From Patescibacteria group bacterium UBA6164 (GTDB lineage Bacteria; Patescibacteriota; Gracilibacteria; BD1-5; UBA6164), in contig DIUG01000041.1 in assembly GCA_002422305.1 (NCBI GenBank), forward strand, positions 1-42,061: a stretch of 42,061 bases of DNA, given 5' to 3'. Positions 1 to 8,518 of this stretch are shown here, piece by piece. Both the position numbers and the translations under genes were made by a program. The notes under the pieces were generated by a model. That model did not search any database. It was not told the origin of the DNA and saw only the letters and a program-made list of their open reading frames with translations. Every line of letters begins with the position of its first letter. The first letter of the stretch is position 1.

Positions 1-52
1 TTCTGAAAGTTTTTAGAAAGCAAGTAAGAAGCTCAAACTCCAAACACAAAAA

Positions 53-78
53 AAAGACTCCTTTTCGGGAGTCTTTTA
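53..78 (-). terminator. Terminator of first toxin-antitoxin pair
   Basis: On the minus strand the stem AAAAGACTCC pairs with GGGAGTCTTTT around a short loop and is followed by a U-rich tract. It lies just downstream of the toxin stop codon at 96 and fits a rho-independent terminator. The flanking text (CAAACACAAAAAAA) recurs beside the terminators near 1,280 and 1,885. Confidence 0.75.
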
Positions 79-95
79 AAAATTATAAATAATTT

Positions 96-368
96 TTAAA
101 TAAATTTTCTATATTTTCATAAATATAAAACAACTACTTCTTTTCAATTAAAACTATAATATATAGAATATCTATATTTACTATCTACTATTATTCTAAC
201 ATTTTCATTTATTATAATTCAGGATAATGGAAATAATTTTAATATATCTATAGTTGATTTTATACTTTGCAATACTTTTGCAGCATAAAAATCATTATCA
301 TCTGAAATATAATCAAATATATCTGACATATTATTTTCGGACTCTTTAGTATATATTATCTTATACAT
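96..368 (-). CDS. RelE/ParE-family toxin
   Basis: A 90-residue protein under code 25. It begins MYKIIYTKESENNMSDIFDY, the usual opening of ParE/RelE toxins (a short beta strand, then a helix containing D-I-x-x-Y-I), continues with a second helix ending in LFPLSG, and ends with strands containing VRIIVDSKYRYSIYYS and VVVLYLGKYRKF. That order (strand-helix-helix-strands) and the length match the family, whose members either cut ribosome-bound mRNA or inhibit gyrase. Which of the two this is cannot be told from sequence alone. Its start overlaps the antitoxin stop by 8 bases (ATGTATAA), so the two are translationally coupled. Two in-frame TGA codons are read as glycine. Confidence 0.82.
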
Positions 369-531
369 AAGACTTTTTTTTAGAAAATATTCTTTTTTCT
401 AAATTTGAATAAAATTCTGCTTCTTCATAAATATCTCATTTTTCTAAGTCGTCAAGTCATCTTTTTATTCACTCTATCTCTTCAAAACTAAATCAAGCTT
501 TTTTAAAAGCTTCTACATCTATATTAGCCAT
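361..531 (-). CDS. Antitoxin of RelE/ParE pair
   Basis: A 56-residue acidic, helical protein starting MANIDVEAFKKAGFSFEEIE and ending in a lysine-rich tail. It sits directly upstream of, and overlaps, a RelE/ParE toxin, so it is most likely the cognate antitoxin: toxin-neutralising and, by analogy, self-repressing at the promoter 33 bases upstream. I cannot assign a particular antitoxin superfamily; the F-S-x-E-E-I-x-x-I-K-x-G-L-x-D pattern resembles short antitoxins that partner ParE. Three TGA codons are glycines. Confidence 0.72.
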
Positions 532-563
532 ATTTTTATATTTAAAAACTAAATCTAACCCAC

Positions 564-591
564 ATTATACAAAAATCATAAAAAATATCAA
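564..591 (-). promoter_or_regulatory. Promoter of first toxin-antitoxin pair
   Basis: Read on the minus strand: TTGATA (586-591), a 16-base spacer, TATAAT (564-569). The same hexamers at the same spacing precede the other two toxin-antitoxin pairs (1213-1240 and 1803-1830). Confidence 0.8.
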
Positions 592-603
592 TTTTTTGTT
601 TTT

Positions 604-637
604 ACTCAATATCAACAGAGAGCTTTAGCTCTTTGAA
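604..637. repeat. Single arm of the CAACAGA-GCTTTAG repeat
   Basis: Contains ATCAACAGAGAGCTTTAG followed by CTCTTTGA. The same core is seen near 8,300, 8,345, 25,150 and as both arms of an inverted repeat at 28,727-28,808. Here only one arm is present, with an internal small hairpin (AGAGCTTTAGCTCT). The rest of the gap between the promoter at 591 and the toxin remnant at 707 shows nothing else. Confidence 0.6.
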
Positions 638-706
638 TAAAATATGTAGGTTTTTTACTATTTTTATTAAATACTATTATTTATCTATATAATACTTGTT
701 TGTTTT

Positions 707-990
707 TTAATAGATTTCATCATGAGTTCAAATATCAAAAAATAGATATTCAATTTCTAGGTCAGATTTTTTGTTTATAAAAAAATACAAAGCTCTTAAA
801 TCATATCACAGAGTTATAGAAAACACATCTTTTTTATATCAAGAAATTTTATGTCTTCTAAATTTTGGATTTAATTCATCATAACAAAATAATGTGATAT
901 CTGATTTAAAAGAAGTAAGTGAATATATATTTTTCTTTTCAAGTTTATCTATTTTTTTTTAAAAACTTTTTGTTGCATCAATTTTTTCAT
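707..990 (-). pseudogene. YafQ/RelE-type toxin with frameshift at A9 run
   Basis: From the ATG at 990 the frame reads MKKLMQQKVFKKK and then stops at TAG right after nine consecutive A (minus strand). One base later the reading resumes as IDKLEKKNIYSLTSF and runs to the end with KISGYKKDVFSITLGYDLRALY and the family-typical ending FDIGTHDEIY. The H-K-x-S-G-Y, GYDLRA and GTHDE-Y motifs are those of YafQ/RelE-type ribonuclease toxins. The segment is 284 bases, one short of 95 codons; a tenth A would restore a 94-residue toxin. The cause may be an inactivating deletion, polymerase slippage that restores some full-length product, or a homopolymer sequencing error. The antitoxin upstream is intact and ends two bases before this start. 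Confidence 0.8.
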
Positions 991-991
991 A

Positions 992-1183
992 TTACTTTAT
1001 AGTTAATAAAGTTTCAAACTCTCAATTTTTATGCTCTTTTATAGCATTATTTAAACTTTTTTCTATTTTTTCACTATAAGTATCTATCTCTTTAACCTCA
1101 AGAGTTTTTCATTTTGATATTAAAATTAATATCTCTTGAATAGAAGAAATAGCATTTTCTTTATCTATTACTATTGGATTCAT
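992..1183 (-). CDS. Antitoxin of second toxin-antitoxin pair
   Basis: A 63-residue protein beginning MNPIVIDKENAISSIQEILI. It is predicted mostly helical, with an acidic second half (VKEIDTYSEKIEKSLNNAIK) typical of antitoxins that wrap their toxin. It stops one base before the frameshifted YafQ/RelE-type toxin and has its own promoter at 1213-1240. The role is inferred from position and size; I do not recognise the DNA-binding family. Confidence 0.65.
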
Positions 1184-1212
1184 AATTATTATAATTAACA
1201 AATAACACCCCC

Positions 1213-1240
1213 ATTATACAAAAAACAAAACAAATATCAA
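1213..1240 (-). promoter_or_regulatory. Promoter of second toxin-antitoxin pair
   Basis: Minus strand TTGATA (1235-1240), 16 bases, TATAAT (1213-1218), then GGGGGTG. About 45 bases around it are nearly the same as at 1803-1830, including the text upstream of the -35 box, so the two promoters share recent ancestry. Confidence 0.82.
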
Positions 1241-1303
1241 ATTCATTTCAAGACTGGTCTCTTTATCCAACAAACCTAAAAACAAACACATAAAAAAAGC
1301 AAC

Positions 1304-1340
1304 AAAAAAAGAACCTATCCTTCCCTGATAAGTTCTTTAA
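1304..1340 (-). terminator. Terminator of third toxin-antitoxin pair
   Basis: On the minus strand AAAGAACTTATC pairs with GATAGGTTCTTT (one G-U pair) and is followed by a T run. It lies 17 bases past the toxin stop at 1357. Confidence 0.75.
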
Positions 1341-1356
1341 AAATTATAAATAATTT

Positions 1357-1593
1357 TTATAATCATTTATATACATCTCATCTATATCCCACTTTATCAA
1401 CAAAATATTTTCAATCTTTTTCAAAAAAGACTATTCTTATTTTTCATATTCTACATCTATAATATAAGTCCTTTCACTTCATTTTAATAATATCTAATCC
1501 ATCCCAATCTCAAGTTAGTATTTGTTGTATTATTTTCAGTATTTCTTCTTTATTATTTTCTTTCTGCAAAATCTTTAACCATTTTTTAGTCAT
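1357..1593 (-). CDS. RelE-type toxin
   Basis: A 78-residue protein starting MTKKWLKILQKENNKEEILK. Helical N-terminal half with the ILTGDWDGLD segment, then the strand-rich core KMKGKDLYYRCRIGKIRIVF and FVDKVGYRGDVYKGL. The pattern L-x-G-x-x-x-x-x-Y-R-x-R-I-G-K-x-R-I-x-F with a terminal V-x-x-R-G-D-V-Y-K is that of RelE-family mRNA interferases, where basic and aromatic residues in these strands contact mRNA in the ribosomal A site. Its start overlaps the antitoxin stop by one base (TAATG), implying coupled translation. Five TGA codons fall where glycine is expected. Confidence 0.85.
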
Positions 1594-1769
1594 TATAATT
1601 CATTAGATAATAAATTATAAAATTCATTCATTTCCATAGGTTTTTCTAAAGATTCATCTATCCAATTTTCTTTTTCCATTTTATTATATAAAACAAAAAA
1701 ACTAACTTTTTTTTGTTTCCCAATAGATTCCTTTACATAATCTGGAACTTCTACACTTATTACAGCCAT
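1593..1769 (-). CDS. Antitoxin of third toxin-antitoxin pair
   Basis: A 58-residue protein, MAVISVEVPDYVKESIGKQK onward, ending in an acidic tail (EKPMEMNEFYNLLSNEL). The opening strand followed by the basic helix resembles ribbon-helix-helix or AbrB-like antitoxin N-termini (V-x-V-P-x-Y-V-K), but the match is too short for a firm family call. I chose the ATG at 1769 rather than the in-frame one at 1811, because 1811 would start inside the -10 region at 1803-1808. Confidence 0.72.
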   Translation of the reverse strand: MAVISVEVPDYVKESIGKQKKVSFFVLYNKMEKENWIDESLEKPMEMNEFYNLLSNEL

Positions 1770-1802
1770 ACTTTTATAATTTAAAAAATAAACTTCACCC
1801 CC

Positions 1803-1830
1803 ATTATACAAAAATCAATCCAAATATCAA
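1803..1830 (-). promoter_or_regulatory. Promoter of third toxin-antitoxin pair
   Basis: Minus strand TTGATA (1825-1830), 16 bases, TATAAT (1803-1808). The downstream GGGGGTG and upstream sequence match the promoter at 1213-1240. Confidence 0.82.
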
Positions 1831-1867
1831 ATTCATTTTGAGACCTCTAGTTAGTCAAATTAGAAAG

Positions 1868-1879
1868 GGTACCGGTACC
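1868..1879. other. GGTACCGGTACC palindrome
   Basis: A perfect 12-bp palindrome of eight G/C and four A/T bases in otherwise AT-rich intergenic DNA between the third toxin-antitoxin promoter and the S-layer gene terminator. It could be a protein-binding site; nothing adjacent shows which. Confidence 0.4.
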
Positions 1880-1897
1880 TCACAAAAACAAACACAA

Positions 1898-1931
1898 AAA
1901 AAATCCCTTAGATTTCTCTAGGGGATTTTAA
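1898..1931 (-). terminator. Terminator of S-layer-like gene
   Basis: Minus strand AAAATCCCCTAGAG pairs with CTAAGGGATTTT and is followed by T-rich sequence, 43 bases past the stop codon at 1974. Confidence 0.75.
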
Positions 1932-1973
1932 AATTAAGTAAATAATTTTTTATAAGTTATATAAAACTAAATA

Positions 1974-4900
1974 TTAGTATTTATAAGAACTTACAGCAGA
2001 AGGAACACCAACATTATATACATCAGTAGTTATAGAAGTAGCTCCAGTAACATCATCAGTATAACTTAAGTTAGTTAAAGTAACTTCTCTAGTTGATTCA
2101 TTAGCAGCAGAAGCTCCAGTTAATACAACATAGTAAGTAACAGTAGAACCTGCAGCAACTTCTTCAGAAGCAGTTCAAGCAGTTACATCTATATTAGTAG
2201 TAATACTACCTGAACTAGATATAGCTCAAGTACCTAATAAATTAGATGCACCACTATTATTATCTCTATATACAGAAACAGTAGCTCAAGTTAAATTAGC
2301 TGAACCAGCTGTTCTAATATCAATTGTATTTAAAGCTAATTTTCTATTAGCATCAGCAGTAACTGTAAATTTGTATACATCAGTACTTGAAGCAGTAAAT
2401 GTAGACATAGCAACAGTTGGTTTAGATCTAGCTAATAAATGTGTTCTAGATTCAATTCCAGAAGTAGTAAGAGTTAATTCATTACCATTAGATTCTGAAA
2501 CAATTCTCATACCATTAGAAGTACCACTTACAGCAGTAGTTCAAGCATTAATTTGAGCAATTTCAAATCAAAATGCTTCATTTGATCTAGCATTAGAATC
2601 ATTGAATGCAATTCTTAAATCAACTGTTTTAATTTGATCTTTATCAATTACAACTGGATTTACATTTCCAATAGGAAAATATAATAATGAACCACTTAAA
2701 ACTACTCAATTAATTGTTCTACCATCTACTAAAATAGATGAAGATTTTAATGCAGCAGTTAAATCAACATTTCATGTACTAGTAGAAATATATAAATCAG
2801 TTAATCTTAATTTATCTTCTTCAGCTTCAATATCAAATTTGAATACAGAAGTTTCAGAATTAGAAGGAGTAACTATACTTCTTTGAGCAGTACTACTATT
2901 TAAAGTAATAACAGCAGAACCTCCAGTAATAAATGCTAATGATTGTCCAGATAAAGCTGGAGAACTAACAGTTTGATTACTAGCAACATTTCTAGCAGCA
3001 ACTTTATTAGAATCCAAATTTAAAGCTAAAGTAGCACCTGAAGATACAGTATTAGTAAAATCAGCAACTATTTTAAAATTAACAGATGAATTTTTAGCGA
3101 CAGTAACATTTAAACCACTGAAATCAAAATTATTTCTAGTAGCTATAATAGTATTATCTTGGTATAATCTAACATTATTAACTTGATTTAGTGCAACTGA
3201 ACCAGTTAATGTAGGTATAACAGAAGAAATTCTTAAATCTGATACATCATTAGCTCTAGCAGCAAATCATAATAATGTTATATCACTAGCACCACTAACA
3301 ATAGTATTATTAGTTGTATCAATAGCATCATTTCTAGTTAAAGTTAATGTAGAATTAGCTACAGAAAGATTAACTCATTGAGCTGAACCATTAATAGTAG
3401 CAGTTTCATCATTAGAATCATATCTTACTGAAGATGAACCTAAGTCAGCAGCAGCAAAAGTAGATATATTAAAACCTGTATTTTCAGGAGCATTATTTCT
3501 AACATTTCATAATACTTGTATGTTTACTAATTTACTAGCAGTAAAAGTAGTATCGAAAGTAAAACTACCAGTAAGTGATACATTAGAACTTTCACTAGAA
3601 GCAGGAGTATAAGTTGAGATAGTTTTACCATCAACTACTAATCTTAAGCTTGAAAATATATTATATAACCCAGAACCTGTAGTTGCATAATTAATTCTTA
3701 CATCTTCTAAAGTAACAGCTTCATTAGGATTAAATTTAGCTGATAATAATACTACATCATTAGTACTAGCTGAAACAGTTTGATTTAAACCTACAGTAGT
3801 ATCTCTAGATAATAATAAATCACCACCTATAATTGTAGCAGTACCTAAACTTACAGAAGTAACAACACCTCAAATAGGAGCAGAAAATGAAGTAGCTTTT
3901 TCAACTACAACTACATCAGTAGCATTTCTTAATTCAAAATTGATAGTATCATTTATTCTATCAGCAGCTAAAATATCAGCTCTTATTTGATAACTTTCAG
4001 TTCTACCATTTTCAATTTCAGAATTTACAGTAAATGTAACTTCTCTTCCTAAAAATTCAACATTAGTAGATACTTTTACACCATTATTATAAATAGCTAA
4101 ATTATCTAAAGATGATAATAAATCAGAAGTACCAGCGTTTCTTAAAGTAATAGTTTTAAATAAATTATCACTATCACCTGTAGTTTGAAGTTCAAATTCT
4201 CCTAATAATACATCTTTTTCACCAACATTATATTGTGGAGATGATAAAGCAATTTGATTAAAAGTAACAGTTTCAACTACATAAGAACCAATTCTCATTG
4301 AGCTAGTTCTAACAGGTAAACCTAATAAATTAGCAGAAGCATCAGCAGAAACAACAGAAAATGAATGTTCTGCACCAATAGTAGCTCCACTAACTAATTC
4401 TACTACTAAATCAATAGTTTTAGTTTCACCTGCTTTGATATTCATAGTAGGATTAAAAGAAACTAATACAGTATTATCAGCAGCAATATTTGCTCTAGTA
4501 GATACTCTTAGACCATTTATTTCAAAATAAACTCTTCTAATATCACTTCTATTAGAAAGACCGTGTCTTTCTAATGTAATAGAGTTTACTGCTACATCAG
4601 AAGTACCTGCAGTTACATCGAATTTACCGAAAGTAACTAAACCACTTCTAGGAATAGTTTGAGATAATGGAGAAGCTGGATTTAAAGAAATCTCAACATT
4701 ATTACCTTCTACAACTATAGGATTTTCAGTTTCAGTTTCAGTATCGTCAATATCTATAATATCATCAATATCTGTATCAACATCTTCTTCACATAAACCT
4801 AATAATTGTGAAACAGGATCACATTCACCAATTTCTTCTTCATCTTCAGAAGCTATAACAGCATTATTTCAAGTTTCAAATACAAAACCTCTAGTAGCAG

Positions 4901-5420
4901 GAGTATTATAATCACTAAAATTTGAAACTATACCTTTTTCAACTGCAAATGCTACAACTTGTTCTTGCCAAGAAGTAGATAAACTAGAATCATAAGAATA
5001 TTCATCCCCGAAAGCAGCTTTGATTGTCATACCTAAAGCTTCAGATTTAGTTATGTTTTTTTCTGGATTAAACATTGCATTTTTAGCAATCATACCAGCA
5101 TCTAATAAAGCTTCAACTGTATAACAAGCCCAAGTATTTGGTTTTGTAGCTGAAACATCAGAAAATAAATTATCACAAGTTGCTTTTTTTTCTATTCCTG
5201 CAATACCTGCAGCAACAGCTGCTATTTCTTGTCTTAATACATTTTGATTAAGATTATAAGCAGAAACATTATCAGAATGATCAACAATGTAACCAGCAGC
5301 AGCCAATGCATTAGCCGCTTCTATTTCAGCACTACTTTGTGCATAAGCTCCTGTAGAGAATAATCCCGAAACAAGAGTAACTAAAGCAACAGTTGCAGTA
5401 GCTCTTTTGAATAAATTCAT
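1974..5420 (-). CDS. Secreted S-layer-like protein with SLH-type N-terminus
   Basis: 1148 residues with no internal TAA/TAG under code 25. Residues 1-27 form a clear signal peptide (basic MNLFKRA, hydrophobic core, cleavage after AYA). Residues about 35-182 look like S-layer-homology repeats (FSDVS...TWACYTVEALLDAGMI, then NITKSEALGMTIKAAFG). An acidic linker at about 185-235 rich in D and E follows, with a cysteine pair. The rest is a string of Thr/Ser/Asn-rich beta-sandwich-like units with recurring V-x-S-x-T-L and L-A-I-Y-N-N-G-V patterns. Probably the main cell-surface layer protein. The first 183 codons use GGN for every glycine and TGA for none, unlike its neighbours; TGA appears later in the gene. 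No Shine-Dalgarno is seen. The function is inferred; a cell-wall-anchored adhesin is the alternative. Confidence 0.82.
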
Positions 5421-5551
5421 AAATCGTTATGATTATATAAATAAAATTAATTAAAACTAAATTATTTTTCTTTTCTATTTTAATATTCCCTTTTAAAAAA
5501 AATTAGGAATTAAAATAATATAATCAGAAATTATATTTTAGTGTTCTATGT

Positions 5552-6637
5552 TTATTTTATAGAGTTAAAAATTTTAGATAAACTTTTTTTAAAATTGTTT
5601 TCACTAAATTTTCTAGCAGTTTTAATAGATTCTATAGATAGATTATTTCTATGAGCTGAATTATTTAAAACTTGATAAGATTTATCTATAAATTCTTTTT
5701 CAGAATTAACTAGATATCCATTTATTCAATTTTTAATTATTTCTTTTGCTCAAGCAATATTATAAGATATAACAGGAACTCATATAGACATAGACTCCAA
5801 GATTACTAATCAAAAAGAATCTATTTTAGAAGGAAATAAAAATAAAGTAGATTTCTCTAAATTTTTTATTATTTGATTTTTATCAATAATTCATAAAAAA
5901 ATAATATTTTTATTATCCATATATTTGTTTTTGTATTTATTTAACTCATTTCATTCTCATCAAATTATTAAAACAAGCTCACGAAACTCATTTTTCAAAT
6001 TTTCATATGTATCAAAAATAAGTTTTATATTTTTTCCAAATACCCGTCTACCATAAGTAAATATTACTTTACTTAATTTAGAGGTTTGATTTTTGTTTTT
6101 ATTTTCGCTGTTATAATTCAAAAACTGATTATCCAAAACTGGATATAGTATTTTTGAATCTATCTTATATATATCTTTTATAGAATCTTGTAAATACTTA
6201 CTATTAACAATAGTAGAATCTATATATTTTAAAAAAAACTTTTCTATTATTTTTTTTAACTTTACAAATACATTTGTATTTCAACCATAATACCATGGAT
6301 AATGATGATGCCACCAAATAATTTTTGCTTTTGATCAAAATAATATTTTTGAAATAACTCATACAAAATGCATTGGAGAATTTCATATAAAAATATAATC
6401 ATAATTTCTTATATGATAAGCAATTTTAAAAAAACTAACTAGTTTAGAATTTTCAAAAGATATTACCTTATGTTTCAAAGGAAATATAGTTTTATCATAC
6501 AAAAAAGTATAAAATATTATATCATTATTAGTATTATTTAAAAGAAAAGTTGATAAATAAATCATCATATTTACAGCTCCTCACTTCTTAAATAAATAAG
6601 GATGTAGAACTGCTATTTTTTTATTTGTTGGAAACAT
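5552..6637 (-). CDS. GT-B glycosyltransferase, family 4 type
   Basis: 361 residues. The N-terminal half carries a Rossmann-like opening (KIAVLHPYLFKKGGAVNMM) and the WWHHHYPWYYG stretch. The C-terminal half has the donor-site signature of family 4 glycosyltransferases: TYGRRVFGKNIKLI, LVLIIGGEGNE, then FLFPSKIDSFGLVILESMSI and GVPVISYNIAGAKEII, with the E-x(7)-E acidic pair that contacts the nucleotide-sugar. It likely adds hexoses to surface glycans or to the S-layer protein encoded just downstream. The 130-base gap to that gene suggests separate transcription. No membrane segment; cytoplasmic. Confidence 0.9.
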
Positions 6638-6900
6638 AATTATATATATTATAGCAAAACACAAAGGTTAAAGCCTTAACCCAAAAGTTTTTTACAACTC
6701 TGGGAAACAAAGATTGAAATATTTTTTCTCAATCACTATTTTCCAGAGTCATAATAAATACTGTTAAAGTAAAAAGCAGTTATAATTTTTGTTCTTCATT
6801 TTGAGAACATTTTTTAATTTTCAGGTAATGTTAAAGGACTTCAATTAACTGGAGCATAATAATTCTTTTTTAATAAAAAGTCAATTACATAATACTATTT

Positions 6901-6936
6901 TTCACACAATCTTCACACAAATATTGTGTGAAGATT
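6901..6936. repeat. Inverted pair of the TTCACACAATCTTCACA word
   Basis: The word TTCACACAATCTTCACA at 6901-6917 is followed by an inverted partial copy (TTGTGTGAAGATT, 6924-6936), giving a 13-bp stem around a 3-base loop. The same 17-mer occurs at 15367-15383 and 16 bases of it in reverse inside dinG (14263-14278). Confidence 0.6.
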
Positions 6937-6955
6937 TCGATTATACAATATAATA

Positions 6956-6986
6956 AAAAAATAGCAATTTTTAATTTGCTATTTCG
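6956..6986 (-). terminator. Terminator of pilus gene cluster
   Basis: Minus strand AAATAGCAAATT pairs with AATTGCTATTT, followed by a T run, 18 bases past the pilC-like stop codon at 7004. Confidence 0.75.
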
Positions 6987-7003
6987 ATTTACTATTTTTA
7001 TTA

Positions 7004-8212
7004 TTATGATTGACTTACTGTATCTGCTAAATTCATAATAGGTTGCATAATAGCCAATGCTATAAATCAAACTATTACTGCTAATGTAACTATTATGAAA
7101 GGTTCTAATAATTTATTTAAAACACCTATAGTATTATCTACTTCCTCATCATAAAAATCGGCAACTTTTAGAATTATTTTATCAAGCTTAGCTGTTTCTT
7201 CTCATACTTGAATCATTTGAATCATCATATCGGGAAATAATCTATCTCAATCAAGAGATTCCCACATTTTAATTCATCAAGATATATCTTCTGATAAAAG
7301 CAATATTCTTTGTTTATATACTTCATTTCAAACAGCAGCTGAAGTAATTTTTAAACTTTCTACAACAGATACTCATGAAGAACTTAATCAAGAAAATACT
7401 CTAGAAAATTTTGATAAAACTAATTTTTTATTTATTTCTCAAAAAACAGGGATTTTAAGCATTATATTATCAAAAATATATTTTCAATCTGGTGTTTTTT
7501 TCCATATAGATATTGTTATAAAAGCAATTATAAATAAAATTATAAATACAAACCAATAACTAGTAAATAAATTTGACATATCAATTAATAAGTTTGTACT
7601 CATAGGTAAACCTTCTCTAGCTTTTATATTTATAGGATCATCTAATGGTAAATCTTTATTATATCAAAAAATTTCTAATAAATTTGGTACTACTATTATC
7701 ATCATAACAGCCACTACTCCTATAACTACGATTACTATAAATAAAGGATACATCATTGCAGATTTGATTTTTCATGTTAATGATTCTACTTTTTCTATTT
7801 GACTAGATAAATCATTTAAGACTTGATTAAGTAATCAAGTCTTTTCTCAAGACTTGATTATTCATATTTCAGCTTCTGAAAAACTACTAGGATAAAGCTC
7901 TAAACATTCTGATAAATTTTTTCATTGCCTAAGTTCTTCACTAAATCTTCACAATATAGTTTTTAATATTGGATTTTTTTCTTGTTTTTCTAAAACTAAT
8001 ACTGACTTTAACAATGTCATTCAAGCATTAGTCATTGTAGACAAAAGACGATAAAAAACTACTTTATCTTTTGTTTTTACAGTTTGTAATGAGACTACAA
8101 AATCATTTAGTTTATCAATAAAACTAACTGTTTTAACTGTATTAGTTTTATTTTTGACATTGTTGTCATTTCAAGAACTTTTATCATCATCCATGATTAA
8201 AAAATCTGCCAT
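7004..8212 (-). CDS. pilC: Type IV pilus/type II secretion platform protein (PilC/GspF family)
   Basis: 402 residues with two GspF domains (about 53-175 and 265-390) and three membrane segments: 158-180 (YPLFIVIVVIGVVAVMMIIV), about 220-240 (YWFVFIILFIIAFITISIW) and 372-392 (EPFIIVTLAVIVGFIALAIM). Repeated signatures of the family are clear: FYRLLSTMTNAG and FSRVFSGLSSSGVSVVESL, each followed by the G-E-x-T-G/A-x-L segment (IKSGEKTGLL and IQVGEETAKL). This inner-membrane protein couples the assembly ATPase to pilin polymerisation. It is downstream of the pilB-like ATPase, but a 306-bp block of nested repeats separates them. The extra N-terminal 50 residues are charged and unconserved. Confidence 0.93.
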
Positions 8213-8250
8213 AATATTATTTTAATTAATAATTTTTTAAATTTAATTTT

Positions 8251-8500
8251 AATCCCTCCCCTTCGTACCAATACCATTAAGTTAAGAGACAAATAGCTAA
8301 AGCTATCTGTTGACAAACAGTATTAATAAAATGTTTTTCAGCTTGTTAACAGAGTGCTTTAGCACTTTGAAATCCTTAACTTAATGGTATTGCCCTTCGT
8401 GCCTCAGGTACTCCCTTTGGAAAAGGGAGAAATATAATTATTCATTTTTTTTATTTTAATCTCCCTTTTCCAAAGGGAGTACCCGTAGGGGGAGGGATTA
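8251..8500. repeat. Inverted-repeat element, family A, interrupted copy
   Basis: Ends are AATCCCTCCC at 8251 and GGGAGGGATT at 8500. Inside are the arms CTCCCTTTGGAAAAGGGAGA (8411-8430) and its near-complement (8460-8480). The second copy at 16169-16305 is intact at 137 bp; this one is longer because another element (8269-8392) is inserted near its left end. Non-coding, MITE-like. Family origin is unknown. Confidence 0.8.
8269..8392. mobile_element. 124-bp miniature inverted-repeat element with target duplication
   Basis: Terminal inverted repeats CAATACCATTAAGTTAAG at the left and its exact complement at the right. The flanks are CCCTTCGTAC (8259-8268) and CCCTTCGTGC (8393-8402), a 10-base duplication with one mismatch, as expected for transposition into a family A element. 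The internal part contains two arms of the CAACAGA-GCTTTAG repeat (8291-8320 and 8341-8370). No coding capacity, so movement would need a transposase elsewhere. Confidence 0.75.
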
Positions 8501-8518
8501 AAACCTAAGTACAAATTT

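Larger units (their letters stand above)
6638..7003. other. 366-bp intergenic region with hairpins and a gene scrap
   Basis: Between the pilC-like stop and the glycosyltransferase start. It holds: (a) a long interrupted hairpin at about 6697-6749 (ACTCTGG/CCAGAGT outer stem, GATTGA/TCAATC inner stem); (b) a minus-strand open frame without an ATG, 6814-6894, ending NYYAPVNGSPLTLPEN; (c) a possible 43-codon ORF, 6621-6752 minus, beginning MTLENSDGEKIF and overlapping the glycosyltransferase start; (d) the inverted TTCACACAATCTTCACA words at 6901-6936. The peptide pieces look like remains of decayed genes, but this is inference. Confidence 0.45.

Noticed and set aside
2371..2556. Plus-strand ORF inside the S-layer-like gene
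   Set aside because: It is the complement of a continuous 1148-codon frame with a signal peptide; no sign of independent coding.
6621..6752. 43-codon minus-strand ORF (MTLENSDGEKIF...) overlapping the glycosyltransferase start
   Set aside because: Overlaps a well-supported gene in another frame and lies on a hairpin; mentioned only as part of the intergenic entry.
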